Source: Velocimicrobium porci
Lineage (GTDB): Bacteria; Bacillota; Clostridia; Lachnospirales; Lachnospiraceae
DNA: 64,000 nucleotides
Reading direction: 5' to 3'
Assembly (NCBI RefSeq): GCF_009696045.1
Contig: NZ_VUMT01000005.1
Span: 97,510-161,509, forward strand
Under the pieces are notes generated by a model. That model searched no databases, was not told the origin of the DNA, and worked only from the letters and a program-made list of their open reading frames with translations. Below, piece after piece: positions 26,643 through 35,673 of this stretch. Each line of letters starts with the position of its first letter. Positions within the stretch are counted from its first letter, which is position 1. Both the position numbers and the translations under genes were made by a program.

Positions 26643-27905
26643 ATGAAAGACGAAACAAAGTGTTTACATTCCGGTTATACACCTGAAAATGGAGCGCCTA
26701 GGGTTATGCCGATTGTTCAAAGTACAACTTATACATTTGACTCTACGGAGCACATAGGAGAATTGTTTGATATGCCTACGGCACATATGTATTCTCGTTT
26801 TTCGAATCCTACAGTTGAATGTGTGGAAAAGAAAATTGCTGATTTGGAAGGTGGAGTTGGTGCAATGTGTACATCTTCCGGGCAGGCGGCATCGTTACTT
26901 TCAATTTTGAATCTTTGTTCAGCAGGGGATAGTTTTATTAGTACATCAACGATTTATGGAGGAACTGTTAATTTATTTGCCGTTACTTTAAAACGTTTTG
27001 GAATCGAGTGTATTTTTGTAGATGCAGAAGCATCTGAGGAAGAGATTCAAAGTAAATTTAAGGAAAATACAAAAGCAGTGTTTGGCGAAACTTTAGCGAA
27101 TCCGGCACTTGCTGTTTTAGATATCGAAAAGTTAGCTGCTATTGCACATAAGAATGGTGTTCCTCTTATTATAGATAATACATTTGCTACACCTGTATTG
27201 TGCAAGCCATTTCAATTTGGAGCAGACATTGTAATTCACTCAACAACAAAATATATGGACGGACATGCTCTGCAAGTTGGAGGTGTTATTGTTGACAGTG
27301 GTAATTTTGATTGGGAGAATGGAAAGTTTCCGGAATTTACAGAACCGGATGAATCTTATCACGGAGTAATTTACGCCCGAGATTTTGGAAAACAGGCTTA
27401 TATTGTAAAAGCAAGAATGCAACTAATGAGAGACTTTGGCTGTTATCCTGCAGCACATTCGGCATTTCTGTTGAATCTGGGGCTTGAAACACTCCCAATT
27501 CGGATGGAACGTTATTGTGAAAATGCACTGAAAGTTGCAAAGTATTTTCAACAGTCGGATAAAATTGAAGAAGTTAAGTATTCTGCTCTTCCAGAAGATG
27601 AATATTATCAAAGAGCAAAAAAGTATCTTCCAAAAGGAAGTTGTGGAGTGATATCAATTGTAATTAAAGGCGGAAAGGAAAACGCTGTTAGATTTATGGA
27701 TGGTCTGAAATTAGCTTCGAATGAGGTTCATGTTGCAGATATTCGCACTTGTGTTTTACATCCGGCGAGCGCAACACATCGACAGTTGACAGACGAACAG
27801 TTAATTGCAGCAGGCGTTAATCCTGGTCTGATTCGTGTATCTGTTGGCTTGGAGAATGTAGAGGATATTATTGCAGATATTGAACAGAGCTTAGAAAAAT
27901 TGTAA
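26643..27905 (+). CDS. O-acetylhomoserine sulfhydrylase-type PLP enzyme
   Basis: This 420-residue protein belongs to the Cys/Met metabolism PLP family. The PLP lysine is Lys203 in HSTTKYMDGH, and the N-terminal RFSNPTVE and CTSSGQAA motifs are present. Length and the YSRFSNPT pattern fit O-acetylhomoserine aminocarboxypropyltransferase, which makes homocysteine from O-acetylhomoserine and sulfide. Methionine gamma-lyase is a close alternative that sequence alone does not exclude. The gene stands alone, with its own promoter and terminator. Confidence 0.85.
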   Translation: MKDETKCLHSGYTPENGAPRVMPIVQSTTYTFDSTEHIGELFDMPTAHMYSRFSNPTVECVEKKIADLEGGVGAMCTSSGQAASLLSILNLCSAGDSFISTSTIYGGTVNLFAVTLKRFGIECIFVDAEASEEEIQSKFKENTKAVFGETLANPALAVLDIEKLAAIAHKNGVPLIIDNTFATPVLCKPFQFGADIVIHSTTKYMDGHALQVGGVIVDSGNFDWENGKFPEFTEPDESYHGVIYARDFGKQAYIVKARMQLMRDFGCYPAAHSAFLLNLGLETLPIRMERYCENALKVAKYFQQSDKIEEVKYSALPEDEYYQRAKKYLPKGSCGVISIVIKGGKENAVRFMDGLKLASNEVHVADIRTCVLHPASATHRQLTDEQLIAAGVNPGLIRVSVGLENVEDIIADIEQSLEKL

Positions 27906-27915
27906 ACTTATGTGG

Positions 27916-27961
27916 TAAAGAGGTTGTCGCAAAATGATTTTTTGTAACAACTTCTTTATTA
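27916..27961 (+). terminator. Terminator after the MetY-type gene
   Basis: TAAAGAGGTTGT pairs with ACAACTTCTTTA, with one G-T pair, and is followed by a T-rich stretch. Confidence 0.65.
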
Positions 27962-27993
27962 TTTTATTGTTTTGATAATAAAACAATTTATTA

Positions 27994-28026
27994 ATTGTAA
28001 ACTTTTTTAAAAATATAGTTGACAAT
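27994..28026 (+). promoter_or_regulatory. bioY: BirA-like biotin operator
   Basis: The inverted repeat ATTGTAAAC, 15 bases, GTTGACAAT matches the known Firmicutes BirA operator pattern and has the spacing of the bioW operator as I recall it. Its right half overlaps the -35 box of the bioY promoter, so repression by biotin-loaded BirA is expected. Confidence 0.75.
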
Positions 28027-28047
28027 TGGAATAGGAATGAGTATACT
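28019..28047 (+). promoter_or_regulatory. bioY: Sigma-A promoter of bioY
   Basis: TTGACA at 28019-28024, a 17-base spacer and TATACT at 28042-28047 form a near-ideal promoter. Its -35 is inside the BirA-like operator. The start lies about 95 bases before the bioY ATG. Confidence 0.75.
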
Positions 28048-28140
28048 ACGATTGAAAGAAATTAGGAAATGTAGAAGAAAATTGTAAAAGAAACACTGGA
28101 ATGTACAAGCATTTTAGGTGAGAAATGGGGATGTGAAGAG

Positions 28141-28704
28141 ATGAGAGAGAAAAAAATGAACACAAGGGATGTAGTTTTAACAGGAATGCTTACAGCAGTA
28201 TTGGCAGTAATGTCGCAGATTAGTATTCCATTGCCAAGTGGGGTACCAATTACGTTACAGACATTTGGTGTTGCGTTATGTGGAGCTGTTTTAGGATGGA
28301 AGCTTGGAACTATTGCAGTTTTTGCATATGTACTTTTAGGAATGGTTGGTGCACCGGTTTTTGCAGGCTTTCAAGGTGGTATAGCAATTCTATTAGGTAA
28401 GACCGGAGGTTTTATATGGGGATTCATTATAATGGCATTGTTATGTGGGGCGGCACAAAGTATGAAAAATAAATGTCTGGCAAGTTTGGTTGGAATAGCT
28501 GGATTGGCGATTGACCATATTTTGGGAGTGGTTGGATTTGCAATTTTAACGGGTGTTGGATTGAAACAATCGTTTTTACTGGTATCATTACCATTTTTAT
28601 TAAAAGACATTATTAGTGTGCTTGGAGCATTTGCGATTGCTGCCATTTTACATAAGCAGTTGCTGGCAGCGAATTTGTTTGGTGTGCAGGAGAAAAAACT
28701 GTAA
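28141..28704 (+). CDS. bioY: BioY biotin transporter substrate-binding component
   Basis: This 187-residue membrane protein has about six helices. It carries BioY family features: IPLPSGVPITLQTFGVALCG near the start and a KTGGFIWGF segment. It is the S-component that captures biotin and uses a shared ECF energy-coupling module, or works alone. No ecfA/T genes are adjacent, so a module elsewhere is assumed. The start is at 28141 or 28156; both have usable upstream purine stretches. The BirA-like operator supports the assignment. Confidence 0.93.
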   Translation: MREKKMNTRDVVLTGMLTAVLAVMSQISIPLPSGVPITLQTFGVALCGAVLGWKLGTIAVFAYVLLGMVGAPVFAGFQGGIAILLGKTGGFIWGFIIMALLCGAAQSMKNKCLASLVGIAGLAIDHILGVVGFAILTGVGLKQSFLLVSLPFLLKDIISVLGAFAIAAILHKQLLAANLFGVQEKKL

Positions 28705-28746
28705 TATATGTTTTTTTTAAAATGAGAAGTTATAGAATAAAAAAGT

Positions 28747-28798
28747 ATCGGAGATATTTTGTAGTTGTCAGGAACAATTAAAATATCTCCGATTTTTG
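28747..28798. terminator. Bidirectional terminator between bioY and metK
   Basis: A perfect 14-bp stem (ATCGGAGATATTTT / AAAATATCTCCGAT) is followed by TTTTG on the plus strand and by T-rich sequence on the minus strand. Confidence 0.85.
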
Positions 28799-28808
28799 TT
28801 TTACTATT

Positions 28809-29996
28809 TTATAAGTATTTTTTTAAAATATCAACTTTGTCAAGTGCTTCCCAAGGAAGATTTAAATCAGTTCTTCCAAAGTGTCCGTAAGCTGCTGTTT
28901 GTTTGTAGATAGGTCTTCTTAAATCTAACATTTTGATAATTCCGGCAGGACGAAGATCAAAGTTATCACGAATAATGGCTACAAGTTCGTCATCTTTTAA
29001 TTTACCTGTTCCGAATGTATCAACCATGATCGAAGTTGGGTGTGCAACACCGATTGCGTAGGAAAGTTGGATTTCACATTTATCGGCCAAACCTGCAGCA
29101 ACAATATTTTTCGCTACATAACGAGCCGCATATGCTGCAGAACGGTCAACTTTTGTGCAGTCTTTACCAGAGAAAGCACCACCACCATGACGTGCATATC
29201 CACCATAAGTGTCAACAATAATTTTTCGACCTGTCAGACCACTGTCACCATTTGGTCCGCCAATAACGAAACGACCAGTTGGGTTGATAAAATATTTTGT
29301 ATTTTCGTTTACCAATTCAGCAGGTAAGACAGCATCAATTACATACTTTTTGATATCTTCATGAATTTGTTCCTGTGTAATCTCAGCAGCGTGTTGGGTA
29401 GAAATTACGACTGCGTTGATATGTACAGGTTTACCATTTTCGTCATATTCAACAGTAACCTGTGATTTTCCATCAGGACGTAGGTATCCTAAAGTACCAT
29501 TTTTACGAACTTCTGTTAATTTACGTGTTAACTTGTGTGCTAAGGCGATTGGATAAGGAAGGTATTCTTCTGTTTCATTGGAAGCGAAACCAAACATCAT
29601 ACCTTGGTCACCGGCTCCAATTGCTTCAATATCGCTGTCGGACATCTGATTTTCTTTTGCTTCTAATGCTTTATTAACACCCATTGCAATATCAGCAGAC
29701 TGTTCATCTAAAGCCACAATAACACCGCATGTGTTTGCATCGAAGCCTTTATCAGAAGAATCATAGCCGATTTCGCGAATTGTATCACGAACGATTTTTT
29801 GAATGTCAACATATCCTTGTGTTGTTACTTCACCCATAACTAATACAAGACCGGTTGTGATTGCTGTTTCACATGCAACACGGCTCATAGGGTCTTGTTC
29901 TAATAATGCATCTAATACTGCATCGGAAATCTGATCACAAATTTTATCAGGATGTCCTTCGGTAACTGACTCTGATGTAAATAATAATTTTTCCAT
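28809..29996 (-). CDS. metK: S-adenosylmethionine synthetase
   Basis: This 395-residue enzyme makes SAM from methionine and ATP. It begins [18 protein letters not shown], with the conserved [12 protein letters not shown] motif. [10 protein letters not shown] and [19 protein letters not shown] are also present. The open frame continues 46 codons upstream, but that part is leader RNA. GGAGG lies about 9 bases before the chosen ATG. Expression is probably set by the SAM-I riboswitch far upstream (30243-30338). It forms a short methyl-cycle set with mtaD-ahcY and the MetY-type enzyme in this window. Confidence 0.97.
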   Translation of the reverse strand: MEKLLFTSESVTEGHPDKICDQISDAVLDALLEQDPMSRVACETAITTGLVLVMGEVTTQGYVDIQKIVRDTIREIGYDSSDKGFDANTCGVIVALDEQSADIAMGVNKALEAKENQMSDSDIEAIGAGDQGMMFGFASNETEEYLPYPIALAHKLTRKLTEVRKNGTLGYLRPDGKSQVTVEYDENGKPVHINAVVISTQHAAEITQEQIHEDIKKYVIDAVLPAELVNENTKYFINPTGRFVIGGPNGDSGLTGRKIIVDTYGGYARHGGGAFSGKDCTKVDRSAAYAARYVAKNIVAAGLADKCEIQLSYAIGVAHPTSIMVDTFGTGKLKDDELVAIIRDNFDLRPAGIIKMLDLRRPIYKQTAAYGHFGRTDLNLPWEALDKVDILKKYL

Positions 29997-30129
29997 TTTA
30001 TATGGTCCTCCTTCGTTTCTTATTATTTCTCCTATAAAGAAAACTGGTTGCAGAACCACAAGAGAAAATCCTACAAGACGGGATTCTCCGCCTGTGACGG
30101 TTTGTTTTGGCAATATAATGTACCTTTCC

Positions 30130-30201
30130 GTCACAGTGCGTCCTTGCCCGGAGGGCTTTTTACTATATAAGGAATTGAAAGAAATTTCCTATATAATAAA
30201 G
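30130..30201 (-). repeat. Terminator-linked repeat, family 2, inside the metK leader
   Basis: On the minus strand, just after the attenuator hairpin, the sequence runs through TATATAGGAAATT, a paired partner (AATTCCTTATATAG), then AAAAAGCCCTCCGGGC (30146-30161) and a GACGCACT segment. The AAAAAGCCCTCCGGGC block recurs at 62039-62054. It enlarges the leader between the riboswitch and metK. It is non-coding. Confidence 0.65.
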
Positions 30202-30202
30202 A

Positions 30203-30223
30203 AAGTCCATCTAAGATGGACTT
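30203..30223 (-). terminator. metK: SAM-I attenuator hairpin
   Basis: A perfect 9-bp stem (AAGTCCATC / GATGGACTT, loop TTA on the minus strand) follows the riboswitch by about 20 bases. The U-tract is weak (TCTTTATTAT), so the exact termination point is uncertain. Confidence 0.65.
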
Positions 30224-30242
30224 GATTATGCGATACCAAATC

Positions 30243-30338
30243 CTCTTATTGTTCGATTACTCGCTTAGATTGGCACCTTCCGTTCTGGGGTTGCCGTGGT
30301 TTCACAGAGCCTTAACTCTCCACCACTCGGAATAAGAG
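30243..30338 (-). promoter_or_regulatory. metK: SAM-I (S-box) riboswitch
   Basis: Read on the minus strand, the P1 helix is CTCTTATT (30331-30338) with AATAAGAG (30243-30250). Between them are the S-box core elements: GAGTGGTGGAGAG, GTGAAACCACGGCAACC, AAGGTGCCAA and a final helix. High SAM should stabilise the aptamer and favour the terminator just downstream, lowering metK. The gap from the aptamer to metK is about 250 bases. Confidence 0.96.
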
Positions 30339-30584
30339 AAATAATAATTCAATAACTATGTTAACTTGTGTCATTAGGATACTATGTTTTATACTATTAG
30401 TCAACCCTTTTTTTAGAAAAAAATTTTCATAAAAACTTTAGATTCTTTCCAGTTGTTTTCGTACATTTAAAGGATAGATTATGGTATACTGTATGAAAGG
30501 CTGATAAAGGGTGTGAAAATCGAAAATACGGGAAAGGATAGAAAACAAGTAATTTTTGCATAGATGCTTGTGGCTGGAATTGAT

Positions 30585-32090
30585 ATGAAGATAAGACAAC
30601 GTCTGGTTATTAGTTTTTTGATTGTAATTACGGTTCCGATTATTTTAATTTGTGCTGCCGGTAGTGCACTTATGAATTATCATATGAATGAGATACAACA
30701 GTCTTATAATCTGGAAACCGATACGATTCAGATTTTGGTGAATCCATTGCAGGTGTTAAATCGGTTGACAAGAAGTATTTGTAATCGCCTTCAGACAACT
30801 GTGCTTAGACATCCTGAAAAAATTGAAAATCAGGAGTATATGGATTCGATTAATAAAGAATTGAAGACAAAGTTTTCCTTCCTTATAATAAGAAAAGAGA
30901 AAGAATATGTTTATGTTGGCAATTATGAAGAATTTAAACAGATTAAAGAAAAGCTTCCGGAATACGGAGCAGATAGTTCAGAAATTGATGGAGGATTCTA
31001 TGTCAGTGGTGATAATCCGGCATTAGTCAAGCAACAGGATTTTATTTATAAAGATGGAGCACAAGGAAGTGCGTTTGTAGTAACCGAGGTTGATACGATT
31101 CTTCCGCAAATCAGGGCATTGGCAGTTCAAATTGTAGTTGCATTTATTTTAATTATTTGTTTTACGGCATCCATATTGATTTTATGGATTTATCAGGGGA
31201 TTATAAGACCGCTGAAAACGTTACAGTGTGCTGCAAGACAAATGAGTGAGGGAAACTTAAATAATAGTGTTAAAGTTGAAAAAGAGGACGAGATTGGAGA
31301 TTTATGTAAAGATTTTGAAAATATGCGTATTCGTCTTAAGGAATTGATTGAATCAAGAATTCAGTATGAAGAGGATTCAAGGGAGCTTATGAGTAATATT
31401 TCACATGACCTTAAGACTCCGCTGACAGCAATTAAGGGATATGCAGAGGGAATTATGGACGGAGTAGCCGATACGCCTGAGAAATTGGATAAATATCTAA
31501 GAACGATTTATAATAAAGCGAATGATATGACTGTATTAGTAGATGAATTATCATTTTATTCCAAAATTGATTGCAATGCAGTGCCTTATAATTTTGTCTG
31601 TGTTAATTTAGACGATTATTTTAGTGATTGTATAAATGAGCTGACACTGGATTTAGAAATGAAAAATATAGATATTGGTTATTTTAATTATGTGGATAAA
31701 AATCAGCAGGTGTGGATTGATGTGGAACAATTGAAGCGTGTTGTGAATAACATCATTGGCAATTCTGTTAAATATCTTGATAAGAAAAAAGGATTGATAA
31801 ATATTAGAATTCGAGATGGAAGAGAACATGTTCAGGTTGAATTTGAGGACAATGGAAAAGGAATTGCAGAAAATGAAATTCCATTTATTTTTGACCGATT
31901 TTATCGAACCGATGCTTCCAGAAATTCTTCACAAGGAGGTACCGGTCTTGGACTTTCTATTTCGAAAAAGATTATAGAGGGACATGGGGGAAAAATCTGG
32001 GCTTCAGGAAAGGAGAATGTTGGGACGAGTATTTATTTTACACTTAGGAAATGTGATTGTGAGAAAAAGGAGGATTTGAATTATGAGTAA
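30585..32090 (+). CDS. Membrane sensor histidine kinase with HAMP domain
   Basis: This protein of about 501 residues has membrane helix 1 (about 10-32), an extracytoplasmic sensor to about 175, helix 2 (about 180-205) and HAMP. HisKA has His274 in SNISHDLKTPLT, and the HATPase domain has NIIGNSVKYL, DNGKGI and GGTGLGLSISK. It should phosphorylate the adjacent response regulator, whose gene overlaps by 8 bases. The frame is open to 30564, but there is no ribosome site there, so I prefer the ATG at 30585, although its own site is weak. The stimulus is unknown; the sensor is not a recognisable PAS or Cache in sequence. Confidence 0.9.
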   Translation: MKIRQRLVISFLIVITVPIILICAAGSALMNYHMNEIQQSYNLETDTIQILVNPLQVLNRLTRSICNRLQTTVLRHPEKIENQEYMDSINKELKTKFSFLIIRKEKEYVYVGNYEEFKQIKEKLPEYGADSSEIDGGFYVSGDNPALVKQQDFIYKDGAQGSAFVVTEVDTILPQIRALAVQIVVAFILIICFTASILILWIYQGIIRPLKTLQCAARQMSEGNLNNSVKVEKEDEIGDLCKDFENMRIRLKELIESRIQYEEDSRELMSNISHDLKTPLTAIKGYAEGIMDGVADTPEKLDKYLRTIYNKANDMTVLVDELSFYSKIDCNAVPYNFVCVNLDDYFSDCINELTLDLEMKNIDIGYFNYVDKNQQVWIDVEQLKRVVNNIIGNSVKYLDKKKGLINIRIRDGREHVQVEFEDNGKGIAENEIPFIFDRFYRTDASRNSSQGGTGLGLSISKKIIEGHGGKIWASGKENVGTSIYFTLRKCDCEKKEDLNYE

Positions 32091-32772
32091 AATATTAATA
32101 ATAGAAGATGAAGAGGCAATTGCAGAATTAGAAAAAGACTATTTAGAGTTAAGTGGGTTTGATGTAGTAATTGAAACAAAAGGTGATATGGGATTGAATA
32201 GAGCTTTAGGTGAGGAGTTTAATTTAATCATTTTAGACTTGATGCTTCCAAATGTCGATGGATTTGAAATTTGTAAAAAGATTCGAGAAGAGAAAAATAC
32301 ACCTATTATCATGGTTTCTGCGAAAAAGGATGATATTGATAAGATTCGTGGACTTGGGCTGGGAGCAGATGACTATATGACAAAACCATTCAGCCCTAGT
32401 GAGCTTGTGGCGAGAGTGAAGGCTCATATGGCAAGATATGCGCGTTTGGTTGGTTCTGGAATGAAAGAAAATGATATTATTGAGATTCGTGGAATTAAAA
32501 TTGATAAAACGGCTAGAAGGGTGTATGTGAATGGTGAGGAAAAAGTATTTACAACGAAAGAGTTTGACTTACTTACTTTTTTAGCGGAAAATCCAAACCA
32601 TGTTTTTACAAAAGAAGAGTTATTTCAGGAAATATGGGATATGGAATCAATTGGAGATATTGCAACGGTAACGGTTCATATTAAAAAAATTAGGGAAAAA
32701 ATAGAAGTAAATACATCAAAGCCACAATACATCGAAACGATATGGGGAGTCGGATACCGATTTAAGGTATGA
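32083..32772 (+). CDS. OmpR/PhoB-family response regulator
   Basis: This 229-residue regulator has an acidic pocket (IIEDEEA), phospho-acceptor Asp52 in ILDLMLPN, and the conserved Lys in YMTKPF. The DNA-binding winged helix begins near 130 (IIEIRGIKIDKTARRVYVNG, ending ETIWGVGYRF). The start overlaps the kinase gene by 8 bases and has a strong AAGGAGG site inside it, so the pair is coupled. Target genes are not evident; the following RluA and YtvI-type genes need not be regulated by it. Confidence 0.95.
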   Translation: MSKILIIEDEEAIAELEKDYLELSGFDVVIETKGDMGLNRALGEEFNLIILDLMLPNVDGFEICKKIREEKNTPIIMVSAKKDDIDKIRGLGLGADDYMTKPFSPSELVARVKAHMARYARLVGSGMKENDIIEIRGIKIDKTARRVYVNGEEKVFTTKEFDLLTFLAENPNHVFTKEELFQEIWDMESIGDIATVTVHIKKIREKIEVNTSKPQYIETIWGVGYRFKV

Positions 32773-32813
32773 CAATTTGGAAATAAACGAAATGAAAGGA
32801 AGATGTGGGTGGC

Positions 32814-33503
32814 ATGAATATGCAAATAAAGATTTTATATGAGGATGCTCATATTATTGTATGTATAAAGCCGGCAGGAGTACCGTCTCAGAGTGACAAA
32901 ACTTCTGATTTTGATATGGTAAACCGTCTGAAAAATTATGTCTATGAGTCAGGAGAACAGAAGGAACAGCCATTTATTGGTGTGGTACATCGTTTAGACA
33001 GACCAGTTGAGGGAGTTATGGTTTTTGCAAAAACCAAATTTGCTGCAAAACAGCTTAGCAGTCAGATACAACAGGGACAGTTTCATAAGAGATATTTAGC
33101 GGTGGTGACGAAGGAATTGCCTGAGAAATTGGGGAATCAAAAAGAATTACTAACGGATTATCTGGTGAAGAATGGAAGAACCAATTTGTCATCTATTACA
33201 GATAAAGAAAATAAAAATGCAAAGAGGGCAGAACTTTATTATACGGTAAAAGCCGTAAAAGAAGGATGTTCGTTAGTAGAAATCGAATTGCTAACAGGAC
33301 GTCACCACCAGATTCGTGTTCAGATGAAAGAACATCTTGCGGGTATTTGGGGGGACAGTAAGTATAATAAAGAGTCGATAAAGGAAAAGGAATGGAGACA
33401 GATTGGACTTGCTTCCTGCTACTTAGAATTCAATCATCCGAAGACAAACAAGAACATTTCTTTCGAATATTTGCCACAAAGAGAACCATTTAATTATTTT
33501 TAA
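32814..33503 (+). CDS. RluA-family pseudouridine synthase
   Basis: This protein of about 229 residues isomerises uridine to pseudouridine in ribosomal or transfer RNA. The catalytic Asp62 is in VHRLDRPVEG, with family motifs KPAGVPSQ and LLTGRHHQIRVQM. It lacks an S4 domain, as in the short RluA group. The frame opens at a GTG at 32805, but AAAGGAAG suits the ATG at 32814 better. It follows the response regulator by about 40 bases on the same strand. The RNA target cannot be told from sequence. Confidence 0.92.
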   Translation: MNMQIKILYEDAHIIVCIKPAGVPSQSDKTSDFDMVNRLKNYVYESGEQKEQPFIGVVHRLDRPVEGVMVFAKTKFAAKQLSSQIQQGQFHKRYLAVVTKELPEKLGNQKELLTDYLVKNGRTNLSSITDKENKNAKRAELYYTVKAVKEGCSLVEIELLTGRHHQIRVQMKEHLAGIWGDSKYNKESIKEKEWRQIGLASCYLEFNHPKTNKNISFEYLPQREPFNYF

Positions 33504-33573
33504 CTTTTATGGAAGAAAAATGCCAGTATAATATATCTTTATATGCTTATAATAATTGTATAGCATGACGGGA

Positions 33574-33637
33574 GCACAAAGTACGTAGTCATCCGTAGAT
33601 ATCAAGGGCAAAATATCTTTTGACCCCAACATCATAG
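33574..33637. repeat. Dispersed intergenic repeat, family 1 (copy C)
   Basis: It repeats the 31-base block of 15350-15380 at 33574-33604 and the TTTGACCCCAACATCAT tail of 11351-11366 at about 33620-33636. It therefore links copies A and B into one family. It sits in the leader of the YtvI-type gene. Confidence 0.75.
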
Positions 33638-33662
33638 TATAAGTAAATATGAGGTGAGGCAT

Positions 33663-34691
33663 TTGAATCGTTCCGAGTATAAACAGTTACTTTTTTTAAT
33701 AGGAACCATAGGTGCGGTATATCTGAGCTTTCGATATATTTTACCATTAGTGGTTCCTTTTATTTTTTCTTATTTTTTGGCAAAATTAGTTTATCCTGTG
33801 GCTGCTAAGCTGAAAAAAAATTTTCATATTTCAGGAGGGGTCAGTGGAAGTCTTTTAATCGGGGGTATAACCGGAATTGTGGGGCTTGTTTTTTTTGTTT
33901 TGATTCAGCAATTATTTTATCAAACAAAGGATATGATAAAAAATATGCCAAGGTATCAACAGATTATACTTACAGAGGTAGATGGATTATGCGACCGATG
34001 TGACACAATGTTTGGTTTGAAGAGTGGAAGTTCAAATGGTTTTATTTATTCTCATATTTCTAAAGGTGTTGAACAGATAAAAACTGGTTTTGGTTCTTTC
34101 TTTTCAACAGAAACGATTCAGGGGATTGCAAAAGTGTTTGGTGCATGCTGGATTTTATTTTTAATTTTACTGGGAGCTTATTTCATTATCAAAGATATGG
34201 ATGATTTAAAAATTATATTTGAGGAATCTATATTTTATCAATTTGGGAAGCCATTGCTTGGAAAACTTGGTCAGGTCGGAGCAGCTTATGGTAAGGCGCA
34301 GCTGTTTATTATGGGAGCAGATGCATTTGTATGTATGCTTGGATTTTTTTTAATGGGAAAGAGAAATTCATTTTTGATTGGGTTAGGAATTAGTGTATTT
34401 GATGCATTTCCGGCTCTGGGATGCGGGCTGATTTTAATTCCATGGTGTGTTCTTTCACTGCTTCGTGGTAACTGGTATCAGGCAGCAGTTTTATTTACTC
34501 TTTATGTACTTTGCCAAATTATAAGGGAAGTGATTGAAGCTAAAACAATAGGAAAAGGGACAGGAATAAAACCGATTTTCAGCTTAATTTCGATGTATGT
34601 TGGTGTAAAGCTGTTTGGAATTTTAGGTTTTATTCTTGGTCCCATTGCCTATATAATCATTAAGAGTTGTGTTGAAAGTCAATCTGTATAG
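33663..34691 (+). CDS. YtvI-type permease of the AI-2E transporter superfamily
   Basis: The protein has about 342 residues and seven or eight hydrophobic helices. The AI-2E/YtvI layout is seen: a helix pair, a long soluble region from about 85 to 165, then DAFPALGCGLILIPW and a C-terminal helix pair (GVKLFGILGFILGPIAY). In B. subtilis the relative YtvI is sporulation-associated; a role here is inference. The listed frame opens at GTG 33654, but the AGGTGA ribosome site overlaps it, so TTG at 33663 is the better start. Its 3' end overlaps the convergent DUF4097 gene by 32 bases. Confidence 0.8.
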   Translation: MNRSEYKQLLFLIGTIGAVYLSFRYILPLVVPFIFSYFLAKLVYPVAAKLKKNFHISGGVSGSLLIGGITGIVGLVFFVLIQQLFYQTKDMIKNMPRYQQIILTEVDGLCDRCDTMFGLKSGSSNGFIYSHISKGVEQIKTGFGSFFSTETIQGIAKVFGACWILFLILLGAYFIIKDMDDLKIIFEESIFYQFGKPLLGKLGQVGAAYGKAQLFIMGADAFVCMLGFFLMGKRNSFLIGLGISVFDAFPALGCGLILIPWCVLSLLRGNWYQAAVLFTLYVLCQIIREVIEAKTIGKGTGIKPIFSLISMYVGVKLFGILGFILGPIAYIIIKSCVESQSV

Positions 34692-35673
34692 AACCCATGC
34701 CACCACTTATTTCAATGGAATTGGAAACACTAGGATTGTTTGTATTGAATTCTTTATAAGAGGCACCATTTACTTTTAGACTTCCAAGACCCTTTTCTAT
34801 GTCAAAATTGTAGTCATCCAGGGAGCCGGTGAGTTCTAATTTAACAGAGCCAATACCACTTTCGATATCCGTTTCTCCATTAAGCGTGCCACTGATTGTT
34901 GTGGAGCCTGTTCCGGATTCTAAATCCGTTTTGTTAAATGTTACATGTTTTAATTTTACTGCACCGGTTCCACATTCAAGATCGGCATAATCCGCTGTGA
35001 TGTATTTTCCTGTGACAGATCCGATTCCATTGTTTATCTCAAGTTTTTTTGTTGCAAGATTACTTAGACTTACATTTCCGGTACCGGAATCAATGGAACA
35101 GGAGTCTAAAGTAGTATTATCAGGGATTGTAATGATAACTTTTCTGTCGGTATTAGGAGATTTTCCATTTAAAATTCCCAGGAGTGTAGAGAGCCCTTCT
35201 TTTCCCCAATTGTTATAAGACGAATATTTGCCCGAAAGAATCAGAGTATTATTTCTTACTTTTGCAGTATAATCCTCAAGTACATTTTGGCAGTCTACGG
35301 TTACTTTTGATACATTGCCATATTGAATAATGACTTGATAGACAAAGCTTTCAACCTCAAGTTTTTTTATATCAGAAAAGGTATTGGAAAAACTAGTTGT
35401 AGATAAATTTTTCATTTCGTCAAAGTCCTCCTCCTCATAATCTTCATAATCTTCTTCATCATAGTCGTCATCTGTGTCATAATAATCTTCATGCCCATGA
35501 TTATGCCTATTCCCAGTAATTGGAGTTGATGTATTGTTGCCATTATTTTTTTGAGGTCTCGAGAATCCTGCAAAAAATGTAATCATCCCAACAACTCCTG
35601 CTATAATTGAAAAAGCTAGAAAAAGTGCAAGAGCAGTCGCGATATATTTGATTATTTTTTGTTTTTGGTTCAT
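34660..35673 (-). CDS. DUF4097-type cell-envelope protein with acidic linker
   Basis: This protein of about 337 residues has an N-terminal membrane helix (about 12-35) and a very acidic, His-containing linker (HNHGHEDYYDTDDDYDEED, continuing to about 83). A right-handed beta repeat of the DUF4097/adhesin-like type follows, with repeated GTGNVSL, GTGAVKL and GTGSTTI units about 20 residues apart. It starts on the ATGA overlap with the upstream LiaF-like gene, with GGAGGTG before it, so the two are translationally coupled. Its 3' end overlaps the YtvI-type gene by 32 bases. The role is envelope stress by analogy with LiaG/LiaF. The acidic stretch could bind metal. Confidence 0.8.
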   Translation of the reverse strand: MNQKQKIIKYIATALALFLAFSIIAGVVGMITFFAGFSRPQKNNGNNTSTPITGNRHNHGHEDYYDTDDDYDEEDYEDYEEEDFDEMKNLSTTSFSNTFSDIKKLEVESFVYQVIIQYGNVSKVTVDCQNVLEDYTAKVRNNTLILSGKYSSYNNWGKEGLSTLLGILNGKSPNTDRKVIITIPDNTTLDSCSIDSGTGNVSLSNLATKKLEINNGIGSVTGKYITADYADLECGTGAVKLKHVTFNKTDLESGTGSTTISGTLNGETDIESGIGSVKLELTGSLDDYNFDIEKGLGSLKVNGASYKEFNTNNPSVSNSIEISGGMGSIQIDFQHNS

